A stretch of 64,000 nucleotides of DNA, taken from assembly GCA_902515405.1 (NCBI GenBank), contig CABXUS010000002.1:1-64000 (forward strand), read 5' to 3'. The notes beneath the pieces are model-generated. The model was given only the letters and a program-made list of their open reading frames with translations. It did not search any database and had not been told where the DNA came from. Of the stretch, positions 34,212-43,485 are shown in pieces. Made by a program: the position numbers and the translations under genes. Position 1 is the first letter of the stretch; each line of letters opens with the position of its first letter. This DNA comes from an uncultured Bacteroidota bacterium. Its GTDB lineage: Bacteria; Bacteroidota; Bacteroidia; Flavobacteriales; Flavobacteriaceae.

Positions 34212-34856
34212 ATGAATAAATCTGAAAAAATTAATTTCATAATTAAAGTTTTAGAAGATTTCTATCCAAAAATTGAGATTCCTTTAGATCATAAAGACCC
34301 ATACACTCTTTTAATAGCAGTGTTATTATCTGCTCAAAGTACTGATAAAGGAGTAAACAAAATTACTCCGTTACTATTTTCCAAAGCGGACAACCCTTAT
34401 GATATGATAAAATTAAGCGTAGAAGAAATTAGAAATATAATTCGTCCAGTTGGTTTATCCCCAATGAAATCAAAAGGAATTTATGGACTTTCAAAAATTT
34501 TAATAGAAAAATATGAAGGTAAAGTACCAAAAAGTTTTAAAGATCTTGAAAGTCTTCCTGCGGTTGGACATAAAACAGCAAGTGTTGTTATGTCTCAAGC
34601 ATTTGGAGTTCCATCCTTTCCAGTTGATACTCACATTCATAGACTAATGTATCGCTGGGGGCTTTCGAATGGGAAAAGTGTAAAGAAGACAGAACAAGAT
34701 GCTAAGAGGCTTTTTCCAAAAGAATTATGGAATAAAATTCATATTCAAATAATTCTTTATGCAAGAAGTTTTTCACCTGCCAGAGCATGGAATATTAGAA
34801 ACGATATTATAATGATGAAAATTGGAAGAAAATCCATTTTAAAAAAAATGATTTAA
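34212..34856 (+). CDS. nth: Endonuclease III-type DNA glycosylase without Fe-S cluster
   Basis: Nth removes oxidised pyrimidines and nicks the abasic site. The 214-residue chain has PYTLLIAVLLSAQSTDKGVN, the helix-hairpin-helix LPAVGHKTASVV with catalytic Lys121, and the GPD-type segment FPVDTHIHRL with Asp139. The C-terminus reads SFSPARAWNIRNDIIMM where E. coli Nth has four Cys for a 4Fe-4S cluster; this protein contains no cysteine at all. The ATG at 34212 (MNKSEK) is preferred over a TTG at 34194. It is divergent from bcp. Confidence 0.92.
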   Translation: MNKSEKINFIIKVLEDFYPKIEIPLDHKDPYTLLIAVLLSAQSTDKGVNKITPLLFSKADNPYDMIKLSVEEIRNIIRPVGLSPMKSKGIYGLSKILIEKYEGKVPKSFKDLESLPAVGHKTASVVMSQAFGVPSFPVDTHIHRLMYRWGLSNGKSVKKTEQDAKRLFPKELWNKIHIQIILYARSFSPARAWNIRNDIIMMKIGRKSILKKMI

Positions 34857-34918
34857 CCACAAACTATCTTATGCATAGTCCAATTGAAACAAGACTAGCA
34901 AAATCAGTAAATAATTTT

Positions 34919-35338
34919 CTAAAATAAGGTTGGATTTACAATTTTTTTCATTAAACCATTTTTTCTTAAAACTTTTCCGATCTTATATTCCTCAATATTA
35001 ATATCTAAATTACTTTCTAACCATATAGCAACTAAATGTCTGTGACAAAATTTTTTCTTTGATCCATCTGTCATGAGAATAGGTTCGTGCCCAGAAACTA
35101 ATGAATTTAAGTCCTCAAAGACTGTATTAGGGTTCAAAGAGTACAATTGATGATTAAAATTCATAATAAATTTTTCTTCCGATATTTTCTTTAATTTTAA
35201 ATCTTCATATAATTTCCAATTAGGTACTAATGACTTATATTCATGCTTAACAAATTCATTGTTAGATGAGTATAAAGAAATAGATATAAATCCATTATTT
35301 TTCTCTTCTTTAATTTGCTTGTAAGTTCCTGTTTTCAT
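34919..35338 (-). CDS. DUF488-like protein
   Basis: The 139-residue soluble protein has the segment LNSLVSGHEPILMTDG followed by KKKFCHRHLVAIWLES. The CHR-H signature in an ILM...CHR context resembles the DUF488 family. The N-terminal third (ISISLYSSNNEFVKHEYKSLVPNWKLY) is also compatible. Biochemical function is unknown, although the Cys-His-Arg motif suggests an active or metal site. It stands alone with about 60 bases to nth and a 285-base gene-free space upstream. Confidence 0.7.
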   Translation of the reverse strand: MKTGTYKQIKEEKNNGFISISLYSSNNEFVKHEYKSLVPNWKLYEDLKLKKISEEKFIMNFNHQLYSLNPNTVFEDLNSLVSGHEPILMTDGSKKKFCHRHLVAIWLESNLDINIEEYKIGKVLRKNGLMKKIVNPTLF

Positions 35339-35623
35339 TAAAAATTAATATAGAAAAATTATTAATTTATTTGTTATAAATAAATGATATTTTTTAATCT
35401 TATAAAATATTAAGAACTAATCATATAACTATAATTGAACTTAATTATAATGCTAAAAAACCATAGCAACAGCTTTTGGTTCATACAGATATGATTATTA
35501 TATCAAATTTTAATAAATTAATGCATATCCAAATATGGTTTAAAAAGTAGATTAATAATAATTAACTTCTGTTTAATTAAAAAACACGCCTACTTTGGCG
35601 GGTTTTTTGTTGTATATATTTAT
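35339..35623. other. Gene-free intergenic region with an orphan terminator
   Basis: These 285 bases lie between divergent genes and hold no convincing ORF. They contain the probable promoter of the DUF488-like gene near its start and a weak AACCA/TGGTT hairpin around 35458-35484. An intrinsic terminator sits at 35579-35608. No protein gene on either strand leads into that terminator, so a small RNA or a lost gene may lie here. Confidence 0.45.
35579..35608. terminator. Orphan intrinsic terminator upstream of the acylase gene
   Basis: Left arm AAAAAACACGCC and right arm GGCGGGTTTTTT enclose a 6-nt loop. The stem has CGCC/GGCG at its core and one A-G mismatch, followed by A-T pairs. U-runs exist on both strands. 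It ends 15 bases before the ATG at 35624. Confidence 0.65.
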
Positions 35624-37690
35624 ATGAATAAATTAAAGTTTATTTGCCTTTTATTTTTATTATTCTCAATATCTGGAATTACTCAAATTATTAATAAAAA
35701 TAATATTGAGATTATAAGAGATAATTTTGGAGTGCCCCACATATATACTAAAACTGATGCAGAACTAGGATATGGATTAGCATGGGTTCATTCTGAAGAT
35801 GATTTTAAAACAATTCAAGAAGCATATTTAGCTGGAAATTCTCTTTTAAGTAAGCATATTGGTTTAAGTGGAGCACCTATTGACTTTTTATCTCAACTAA
35901 TTCGTTCAGGTGAAATTATTGATAGTTTGTACAATACTATAGATAAGAATTTTATTGAAGTTGTTAAAGGATATGCTCAGGGAATTAATAGATATGCAGA
36001 GCTAAATCCAAAAGAAGTGCTTGTGAAGAAGCTATTTCCAATTACGCCTAAAAAAATGCTTAAATACTCCTTTTTACAACTATTTATCTCAAGTGAAGGA
36101 GATCGAGCTGTTAGAGCGATATTTGAAAACAATTTTAAAAGCTTAACCTTTCAAAGAAGAAATGAACTTGGGTCAAATTTATTTTCTTTCAATACAAACA
36201 AGACAAGAAATGGTGAGACATACATGGCAGTCAACACTCATCAACCTTTAGATGGTCCAACATCTTGGTATGAAGTTCATTTAGAAAGTGAAGAAGGTAC
36301 AAGCATCATTGGAGCAACATTTGCAGGAGCTCCATGTGTTTTAACAGGAACTAATAAAAACCTAGCATGGACACATACCGTTAATAGACCTGATAAGACT
36401 GACATTTATCAATTAGAAATGGTAAAAAATAGTAAAAGAAAATATTTTTTTGATGATAAAATTTTAAAATTAAAAAAATATAGAGGAAAAGCATTCATTA
36501 AAATCTTAGGTATTCCAATAAAAGTAAGTAAAAAATACTACTCAAGTGTATATGGTCCTACATTAAAAAACAAAACTGGATTCTTCTCTGTAAGGACTGG
36601 CTCTTTATTTAAAGTTAGAGGTTTAGAGCAGTGGTGGAAAATGAATAAAGCAAGTAGTTTTAAAGAATTTTATTCAATTTTAGAAATGAATGAAATTCCA
36701 GGATACAATATTGGATATGCGGATAAAGATGATAATATATTTTATATATCAAATGGTCTAATTCCCAAAAGAAATAATAAGTATAAATGGACAGATGTTT
36801 TACCTGGTAATACCAGTGAAACATTGTGGACTGATTACTATAAAACATCCGAACTTCCTCAAGTTATAAATCCTAAATCTGGGTATATCTATAATGCTAA
36901 TCACTCACCATTTAAATCAACATCACTGAACGAAAATCCCAATCCAAAGAATTTCAATTCAAATATGGGCTTTGAAACTTTCGATAACAATAGAAGTACA
37001 AGAATTTTTGAACTTATAGAGTCATTCAATGCTATTGATTATAAAAATTTCAAAACTATAAAATATGACAACAAGTTTCCTAATCCATTTAATTACAATT
37101 TTATGGATATAAATAACATAATGGAAATGAATCCTAAAAATTATCCTGAAATTTCTGATTTGCTAGAGCAAATCCAAAAATGGGACCGCGTAACTGATGC
37201 AAATTCAACTGGAGCTGGTGCCTACGCAATATTCTATTATACACTAGTTGAAAAATATTTCTACAAGAGTTATTATGATAGAAATTTTAGTAAAGATTTA
37301 ATTGCAGATTGTTTAAAGGATGTAAAAGAGAAAATGATCAAATATTTCAATTCAAGTACTGTAAAACTTGGTGAGTATCAGAAGTTGGTTAGAGGTAATA
37401 AAGAAATGCCAATTTTCGGTATGCCTGATGTAATAACAGCTATGACTGCATCAAAATATAGAAACGGTAAAATACAGGTTACACATGGTGAGTCATATAT
37501 TCAACTTGTTAAGTTTAGTAATAAAGGAGTTGAAATAGAGTCTATTATTTCATATGGAAGTAGTGATCATAAAGATTCTCCTCATTATAATGATCAAATG
37601 GATTTATATTCTAATTTTAAAACAAAAAAAATGAGTTTTGATAAGGACTATGTTCTTAAAAATGCTAAAAAGACTTACAGCCCAAAGTAA
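35624..37690 (+). CDS. Penicillin acylase family N-terminal nucleophile hydrolase (secreted)
   Basis: The 688-residue precursor starts with a signal peptide (about 1-20) and the family opening NNIEIIRDNFGVPHIYTKTD...GLAWVHSEDD. Self-cleavage before a Ser makes two chains; here it is at ELGSNLFSFN, giving Ser184 as the N-terminal nucleophile, which is preserved. AVNTHQPLDGPTSWYEVHL and TGTNKNLAWTHTVN are the usual beta-chain motifs. Related enzymes hydrolyse penicillins, acyl-homoserine lactones or other amides, and the substrate here cannot be told. The end lies 2 bases from the convergent bshA. A terminator hairpin sits just before the start. Confidence 0.9.
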   Translation: MNKLKFICLLFLLFSISGITQIINKNNIEIIRDNFGVPHIYTKTDAELGYGLAWVHSEDDFKTIQEAYLAGNSLLSKHIGLSGAPIDFLSQLIRSGEIIDSLYNTIDKNFIEVVKGYAQGINRYAELNPKEVLVKKLFPITPKKMLKYSFLQLFISSEGDRAVRAIFENNFKSLTFQRRNELGSNLFSFNTNKTRNGETYMAVNTHQPLDGPTSWYEVHLESEEGTSIIGATFAGAPCVLTGTNKNLAWTHTVNRPDKTDIYQLEMVKNSKRKYFFDDKILKLKKYRGKAFIKILGIPIKVSKKYYSSVYGPTLKNKTGFFSVRTGSLFKVRGLEQWWKMNKASSFKEFYSILEMNEIPGYNIGYADKDDNIFYISNGLIPKRNNKYKWTDVLPGNTSETLWTDYYKTSELPQVINPKSGYIYNANHSPFKSTSLNENPNPKNFNSNMGFETFDNNRSTRIFELIESFNAIDYKNFKTIKYDNKFPNPFNYNFMDINNIMEMNPKNYPEISDLLEQIQKWDRVTDANSTGAGAYAIFYYTLVEKYFYKSYYDRNFSKDLIADCLKDVKEKMIKYFNSSTVKLGEYQKLVRGNKEMPIFGMPDVITAMTASKYRNGKIQVTHGESYIQLVKFSNKGVEIESIISYGSSDHKDSPHYNDQMDLYSNFKTKKMSFDKDYVLKNAKKTYSPK

Positions 37691-37692
37691 AG

Positions 37693-38799
37693 TTAGCTTA
37701 TAAGTCTTTTATATTCTGCTTCATACATAGGAACAATATTTTCTATATTATATTTTTGAGCTTGCTTATATGAATTTAATTTAAATCTTTCTAAAAGCTT
37801 TTCGCTGGTAAGAAGTTTGAGAATAGCTTCAACATATGCATCAATGTCATTGTAATCGCATGTAAATCCAGTTTTATTATTAATATTAAGCTCGGGTAAT
37901 CCTCCTCTATTAGATGAAATTACAGCGTTTTTGGAGGCCATTGCTTCAAGAGCAGCAAGTCCAAAACTTTCTGTTTTAGATGGTAAAATAAATATGTCAG
38001 AGTGACAAAGAACTTTTTCAACTTCATTATTATTTCCCATAAAATCAATGTTTTTAATCTTTAAATCTTTAGCCATTGATTTGGCAACTTCTAGTTCAGG
38101 CCCCTCACCTATCAAATTAAACTTACAATTGAATTGATTAGAAATTTTTGAATAAACTTTTATGAGTGTTCTTATGTTTTTAACAGGTCTAAAATTACTG
38201 ACATGAGTGATTGTTTTTATATCATCCTCATTTTTACACATTTCTAGTTGATTATTAAACTTTTTTATATCTACAAAGTTTGGAATAACTTTAATTTTTT
38301 TATTTGTATTAAAAAACTCGTGAGTGTCATTTTTCAAGCTTTTTGAAACAGAAGTAACTATATTAGATTTATCTATAGAAAACTTAACAGCATTCTTATA
38401 AAATGGATGTTTACCAACAAGTGTTATATCAGTTCCATGTAATGTTGTGATGATTGGCAGAGTAATTTTAGAGCTTTTGAGCATCTTTTGAGCCATATAT
38501 GCAGCATATGCATGCGGAATAGCATAATGAACATGTATTAAGTCTATTTTATTTTTAGAGGCAACATCAACTATTTTGGTTGATAAAGCTAATTCATATG
38601 GCTGAAAATTAAACAAAGGATAGAATGGAACATTTACTTTATGAAAAAAAATCGTCCTATTATCTTCATTAAGCCTTACGGGTTTTTGATACGCAATAAA
38701 ATGTACAAAATGACCTCTTTTTGCTAAATCATGACCAAGCTCAGTAGCTAAAACACCGCTCCCTCCAAAAGTTGGATAACAAACTATTATTATTCTCAT
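37693..38799 (-). CDS. bshA: N-acetyl-alpha-D-glucosaminyl L-malate synthase
   Basis: BshA is the glycosyltransferase that joins UDP-GlcNAc to L-malate, the first step of bacillithiol synthesis. The 368-residue chain is GT-B/GT4: CYPTFGGSGVLATELGHDLA at the N-terminus is the BshA signature, HVHYAIPHAYAAYMA and THVSNFRPVKNI follow. The C-terminal ESFGLAALEAMASKNAVIS has the E-x7-E motif. Bacillithiol production is known in Bacteroidota; bshB and bshC are not in this window. It follows the GH3-serine hydrolase gene by 4 bases in a minus-strand operon. Confidence 0.92.
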   Translation of the reverse strand: MRIIIVCYPTFGGSGVLATELGHDLAKRGHFVHFIAYQKPVRLNEDNRTIFFHKVNVPFYPLFNFQPYELALSTKIVDVASKNKIDLIHVHYAIPHAYAAYMAQKMLKSSKITLPIITTLHGTDITLVGKHPFYKNAVKFSIDKSNIVTSVSKSLKNDTHEFFNTNKKIKVIPNFVDIKKFNNQLEMCKNEDDIKTITHVSNFRPVKNIRTLIKVYSKISNQFNCKFNLIGEGPELEVAKSMAKDLKIKNIDFMGNNNEVEKVLCHSDIFILPSKTESFGLAALEAMASKNAVISSNRGGLPELNINNKTGFTCDYNDIDAYVEAILKLLTSEKLLERFKLNSYKQAQKYNIENIVPMYEAEYKRLIS

Positions 38800-38803
38800 A
38801 AGT

Positions 38804-41689
38804 TTAATTAAAAACTATTTTTTTAATTTCTGTTCTAATATTATAATCAATTAATTTTCTATTATCCATGCTTGGAAATGTTCTGTTTGATAAGAATACA
38901 TAAACAATTTCAGTTTCAGGATCAGCCCATGCATATGTACCAGTGAAACCAGAATGCCCAAAACTTTCTTTTGAAACGCAGTTACAAGTTATGTTTTCTT
39001 GATCGTTTATTTCAGGTTTATCAAATCCTATGCCTCTTCTTACGTCATTCTTACAAAAGTGACATTTATTAAATTCATTAAATATTTCTTCTTTAAAAAA
39101 AATACTTTTTCCATATTTTCCTTTCTGAAGATATAATTGCATTATTTTGGCAACGTCTAATGAGTTCCCAAAAAGACCTGCATGTCCAGCAACACCACCT
39201 AGCATTGCAGCCCCCATATCATGAACATATCCTTTTAAAAGCCCAAATCTAAAATAGTTATCTATTTCTGAGGGAATAATTTTTTTTTTATCTATTGTTT
39301 TATTTGGATTAAAAGTTAAAGAAGAAGCTCCAATTTTAGAATAAATCAATTTACTTATTAATGTATCTAAAGAAGTACTGTATGTCTTTTCAAAATATTT
39401 TTTAATTAAATAATATGGAAGATCACTATACTTATATTCTTTTTTTTGAAGAAGTTTTGAGTTAATAATTCTTTTAAAAATTGTATCATTCCATGAGGAC
39501 ATAAATAATCCTTCTCTTACTTCATTTTTAAATAAATCAGAGTAATTATTTGAATAGAAACTTTTGATAGGTTTTTTAGTTAACGAATCTAGTGTCTCTT
39601 TATAAAAAGGAATCCAGGGTGTTAGTTTAGAATAATGTGAAAGCATTTCATCTAACTTAATATCTTTTTTATCTCCTAAATTTGTATCAGTAAAAAGATC
39701 TTGTAAAGTAGTTTTAAAACTTAACTTATTTAATTCAAATTCATTTATAATTAAAGGAAGGGAAGCTAATATTTTAGTTAATGATGCTAAATCATAAACA
39801 TCATCATTACTTACTCGTGTTTTTTTTTCATATGTATGAAATCCATATGATTTTTGATAAATAACACTACCATTCTTTGCAATTAAAAGTTGAGCACCTG
39901 GTGTCATTTTTTCTCTTATAGAAAAATTAATTATAGAATCAATTTTTTTTAAGTTTTTAGACTTGAAACCTTTATTTAGATAATGACCAAAGCTTAAAAT
40001 TTTTTTTTTTTTTAATTTAATTGATGTATTTAATGGTATATTTTTGTTAATTGTTACTGGCAAAACACCCTTTACATTAATTCCTCCAAAAATTGCTTGT
40101 GCGGCTTTTCGTTGAAAAACATCAGAATTTTGGTATGCAATTAAAATTGATTCAATTCCATTTATATCAATATCAAGCATTGAATATGGCTTTGAAAAAA
40201 CTACTAGAGTAATATCATTATTGTTTTTTAAATCATTAATTATTGATATCTCACCAGGTTTAAACTTATAATCACCAAAAGGAGATTTATCAGATTTATG
40301 TAAACCAATTATTATTTTTTTATAATCTTTAGCCTTTTCGGATAAATTATCATTATTTAATGAATTTATATGATATACATCATCATATTTTTTCATATAG
40401 CTTAAAAAAGTATCAAATGTATCATCACCGAAATTTATATATCCAATTGGTTTATCATTAGATATAGTCAACGGCAAATTAGAGTTTGAATTTTTTACGA
40501 GAGTTATTGACTCCTCAGCTAACCTATCCAATAGCGCAAAATCTTCATCTTGATTAAGATCCTCAACAATATTTTCAAGCTTAATTGGCTTAAAATTATC
40601 TAATCCGGATTTAAACTTAGCCATTAAGTTTTTTTTGACAGCATCTTCAAGTCTTTTAGGTTTAATCTTACCTTTTTTTAATGCTTTTTTTATTTCTTTA
40701 ATGCTTTTTTCGATATCAGTTGGCATCAAAAGAAGATCATTTCCTGCATTTAAAGCAGCTACATCCTGGTGTTCGCCTTTGCTAAAATCTACTATGGCTT
40801 TCATATCTAATGCATCTGTAATTACCAATCCTTTAAAATTTAAATCTTCAATTAAAAGATTGTTGATAACTTTTTTTGAAAGCGTTGAAATTTTGGTCTT
40901 ATCTAAGTTTGGAATGTTTAAATGAGCGGTCATAATTCCATCAAGATTATTATTAATTAATTCTTTAAAAGGATATAATTCAACTTCATTTATTCGTTCT
41001 TTAGAAAAATTAATTGAAGGCAAGGTTAAGTGTGAGTCAGTTTCTGTGTCTCCATGACCAGGGAAATGCTTAGCAGCACCCATAATACCATAATAATGCA
41101 TTCCTTTTAAATAATTTAAAGCCTTGCTCGCTACATTAAACTTATCCTCACCAAAAGATCTGAAACCAATTATTGGGTTCCTTGGATTAGTATTTATATC
41201 AACTACAGGAGCAAAATTTATTTGTACTCCCAATCTTTTTGCGTGATAACCAATTCTTTTTCCAACTTCATATATTAATTTGTCATCTTGAATTGCACCA
41301 AGTGTCATATTATATGGGAATGAAAAAGCATCTCTCAATCTCATACCAATACCCCACTCGGCATCCATAGAAATTAAAAGAGGAACTTTAGATAGTTTTT
41401 GGAATTTATTTATTGCTATTGCTTGATCTTTTATGTTACCAAGTGAAAAAATTAATCCTCCAAGATGATAATCCCTAATAAGTTTTGAAATATGTTTTAT
41501 TTCTTCCTCACCATATCTGGTTGCAACCCAAACGGTATACAACTGCCCTATCCTTTCATCTAAAGAAAGATTATTATATACCCTATCAACCCATTCTTTT
41601 TGTTTAAAACTATCCTCTGAAATTAATGGATTTTGAGAGTAGCTATAAAAAGAGATTAAAATTGATATTATTAGAAATTTATTTTTCAT
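38804..41689 (-). CDS. Glycoside hydrolase family 3 / beta-lactamase-fold serine hydrolase fusion (secreted)
   Basis: The 961-residue protein has a signal peptide (about 1-19) and a GH3 domain (about 30-370). The NagZ-type loop KHFPGHGDTETDSH lies at 207-220 and the nucleophile is Asp292 in VITDALDMKA. A GH3 C-terminal-like region follows (about 390-560). The serine hydrolase domain of the beta-lactamase/penicillin-binding type spans about 580-961, with its SxxK motif at Ser636-Lys639 (DLASLTKI) and a YSD motif near 753. The GH3 loop points to beta-N-acetylglucosaminidase activity. Peptidoglycan trimming outside the cytoplasm is inferred. It overlaps the preceding 161-residue gene by 4 bases. 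Confidence 0.9.
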   Translation of the reverse strand: MKNKFLIISILISFYSYSQNPLISEDSFKQKEWVDRVYNNLSLDERIGQLYTVWVATRYGEEEIKHISKLIRDYHLGGLIFSLGNIKDQAIAINKFQKLSKVPLLISMDAEWGIGMRLRDAFSFPYNMTLGAIQDDKLIYEVGKRIGYHAKRLGVQINFAPVVDINTNPRNPIIGFRSFGEDKFNVASKALNYLKGMHYYGIMGAAKHFPGHGDTETDSHLTLPSINFSKERINEVELYPFKELINNNLDGIMTAHLNIPNLDKTKISTLSKKVINNLLIEDLNFKGLVITDALDMKAIVDFSKGEHQDVAALNAGNDLLLMPTDIEKSIKEIKKALKKGKIKPKRLEDAVKKNLMAKFKSGLDNFKPIKLENIVEDLNQDEDFALLDRLAEESITLVKNSNSNLPLTISNDKPIGYINFGDDTFDTFLSYMKKYDDVYHINSLNNDNLSEKAKDYKKIIIGLHKSDKSPFGDYKFKPGEISIINDLKNNNDITLVVFSKPYSMLDIDINGIESILIAYQNSDVFQRKAAQAIFGGINVKGVLPVTINKNIPLNTSIKLKKKKILSFGHYLNKGFKSKNLKKIDSIINFSIREKMTPGAQLLIAKNGSVIYQKSYGFHTYEKKTRVSNDDVYDLASLTKILASLPLIINEFELNKLSFKTTLQDLFTDTNLGDKKDIKLDEMLSHYSKLTPWIPFYKETLDSLTKKPIKSFYSNNYSDLFKNEVREGLFMSSWNDTIFKRIINSKLLQKKEYKYSDLPYYLIKKYFEKTYSTSLDTLISKLIYSKIGASSLTFNPNKTIDKKKIIPSEIDNYFRFGLLKGYVHDMGAAMLGGVAGHAGLFGNSLDVAKIMQLYLQKGKYGKSIFFKEEIFNEFNKCHFCKNDVRRGIGFDKPEINDQENITCNCVSKESFGHSGFTGTYAWADPETEIVYVFLSNRTFPSMDNRKLIDYNIRTEIKKIVFN

Positions 41690-42171
41690 TTAAATAGTTG
41701 TTGATGCCAGCTATCTTTGGCGCATAATTCCCAGTTTTGGATCATGTCTTTTTTAAACTTAATTAAGTTATTAAAAACTATGGTATTTTCATTTACTTCA
41801 TTAGTCAAAACTTTCATTTTAAAATCATTTAACCGATCAATAATGATATCATTACCTTTTCTGTATGAAATATCAAGCCTGTCAAGTAATCTTAAACCAT
41901 ACTCCTTCTCGAGCATTTTTATAAAAGACATTAATTTATCTATTGAGCAACCAGTTGCATTTGAATTATTTTCATCTAATGCAATAAATAAAAAAAGATT
42001 ATACTTAATTGTAAATGCTGAATTTAACTCACTTCCATGAGATGTCCAGGAAGATAGAAACTGACTAATTTTTTTTTCTAAAGAATTAATTAGCTCATCT
42101 TTAAAAGGGCGATTAGATTGATAAATCCACAACTTTGATTCATCACTAATATCATCAAATCTCACAACCAT
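41686..42171 (-). CDS. Conserved Bacteroidota protein of unknown function (161 aa)
   Basis: This soluble 161-residue protein has the segments SKLWIYQSNRPF (about 12-23), SSWTSHGSELNSAF, DENNSNATGCSIDKLMSFI, NENTIVFNNLI and a C-terminal WELCAKDSWHQQLF. I recall homologues throughout flavobacteria that carry the label ABC transporter ATPase, yet there is no Walker A, Walker B or signature motif, so that name is unsupported. It overlaps the GH3 gene by 4 bases and starts 2 bases after a 43-codon ORF whose middle resembles its own N-terminus. Confidence 0.8.
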   Translation of the reverse strand: MVVRFDDISDESKLWIYQSNRPFKDELINSLEKKISQFLSSWTSHGSELNSAFTIKYNLFLFIALDENNSNATGCSIDKLMSFIKMLEKEYGLRLLDRLDISYRKGNDIIIDRLNDFKMKVLTNEVNENTIVFNNLIKFKKDMIQNWELCAKDSWHQQLFK

Positions 42172-42173
42172 AA

Positions 42174-42305
42174 TTAATCTATTGATGCCTGTTCAACTAT
42201 TTCAGCTATATCAAGTACTTTAACTTTTTGTTCAGCTTTAAGAGTTGTTGATTGAAAAACCCAAGCTTTTGAATCAATATTTAAGTTTTTAAACTCAACC
42301 GTCAC
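42174..42305 (-). CDS. Short ORF (43 aa), possible truncated duplicate of the next gene's N-terminus
   Basis: The ORF starts with GTG overlapping the acyl-CoA dehydrogenase stop as GTGA, runs 43 codons, and ends 2 bases before the ATG of the 161-residue gene. Its start, stop and spacing are those of a translated operon member. The peptide contains NIDSKAWVFQST, which lines up with DESKLWIYQSNR of the following protein (S-K-x-W-[IV]-[FY]-Q-S); the tail then diverges. It could be a real small protein or the remnant of a duplication. No other function can be proposed. Confidence 0.5.
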   Translation of the reverse strand: MTVEFKNLNIDSKAWVFQSTTLKAEQKVKVLDIAEIVEQASID

Positions 42306-43483
42306 GATCTAAAAGCAGATATACCGGTTATACTTTTTCCAGTGATTAAGGTGTGTATCTCCTCAGTTCCCTGATATGTTTTTAACACCTCAAGGTTTAA
42401 TATGTGACGCATGACTGGATATTCAGCAGTTACACCCATTCCACCCAAAATTGATCTAGCAATTACGGCAACTTCACTGGCCATACTAACACTTGAACGT
42501 TTTGCTAATGATATTTGCTCAAAAGTGGCTTGAGATTCATTCATTAATTTACCTAATCTCCAAACCAAAATTTGAATTTTTGTAATTTCAGTTATCATAT
42601 CACTTAATTTTTTTTGGACCAATTGATATGATGCTATTTTTTTTCCAAATTGAATTCTTTCAGTTGAATATTTAAGTGCACAATCGTAACAGTCCATTGC
42701 AATACCTAATGCTCCCCATGCAACAGCATACCTGCCTATATTTAAACAACTCAACATTTCTTGAATGTTTTTTGTTCTAAACAAAAGGTTTTCCTTTTGA
42801 AGTTTTAAATCGTTAAAAATTAATTCACCTGTTTCTGATCCTCTAAATCCCCACTTATTTTTAATTTTTGATGTTTCAAATCCTTCAAAACCTCGCTCTA
42901 CTAAAAACAAACCAAATTCATCATTGTTATTTCTGGCCCAGAATAAAGCTAAGTCACATATTGGAGCTTGACCAATCCATAACTTTGAACCATTAATTAG
43001 ATAATAATCACCATGATCATCAAATCTCGTGAGCATGGATGATGGATCAGATCCATGATTTGGCTCACTCATTCCAAAACTACCCACATTATCTCCATTT
43101 GAAAGCGACAATAAATATTTGTCCTTTTGTTTTTCATTAGCATGTTGGTATATTAATTTCATTACAAGCCCAGATTGAATAGAACTTAAAACTCTAAGTG
43201 AAGAATCCCCCCTTTCAAGCTCTTGCATCATGAGACCATAAGAGATATAGTCTACACCTGCACCGCCATATTTTTCAGGTAAAAAAGGACCAAAACCACC
43301 AATCTCAGCAAGTCCTTTAATAAATTCCATAGGAAACTTATCGTTTTGGACCGCACTTTCTATCACAGGTGATACATTACTCTTAACCCATTCTCTTGTA
43401 ACATCTCTAATCAAAAGATTCTCCTCAGATAATAACTTATCTAAAGCAAAATAATCAGGTGAGATAAAACTATCTTTTCTCAT
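42302..43483 (-). CDS. Acyl-CoA dehydrogenase, glutaryl-CoA dehydrogenase-like
   Basis: The 393-residue flavoenzyme oxidises an acyl-CoA at the alpha-beta bond. MSEPNHGSDPSSM binds FAD, KLWIGQAPICDLALFWAR follows, RIQFGKKIASYQLVQ and ILGGMGVTAEYPVMRH are family segments. The catalytic Glu lies in TYQGTEEIH near residue 374. The GSDPSSM/TYQGTEEIH combination resembles glutaryl-CoA dehydrogenase, which also decarboxylates. No other lysine degradation gene is nearby, so the substrate is uncertain. Its stop overlaps the GTG of a 43-codon ORF. Confidence 0.9.
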   Translation of the reverse strand: MRKDSFISPDYFALDKLLSEENLLIRDVTREWVKSNVSPVIESAVQNDKFPMEFIKGLAEIGGFGPFLPEKYGGAGVDYISYGLMMQELERGDSSLRVLSSIQSGLVMKLIYQHANEKQKDKYLLSLSNGDNVGSFGMSEPNHGSDPSSMLTRFDDHGDYYLINGSKLWIGQAPICDLALFWARNNNDEFGLFLVERGFEGFETSKIKNKWGFRGSETGELIFNDLKLQKENLLFRTKNIQEMLSCLNIGRYAVAWGALGIAMDCYDCALKYSTERIQFGKKIASYQLVQKKLSDMITEITKIQILVWRLGKLMNESQATFEQISLAKRSSVSMASEVAVIARSILGGMGVTAEYPVMRHILNLEVLKTYQGTEEIHTLITGKSITGISAFRS

Positions 43484-43485
43484 AT

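Noticed and set aside
35579..35608. Riboswitch or attenuator controlling the acylase gene.
   Set aside because: No conserved aptamer core or competing antiterminator helix could be recognised; only a simple terminator hairpin is supported.
41686..42171. Label of the 161-residue protein as an ABC transporter ATPase.
   Set aside because: No Walker A, Walker B or signature motif is present.
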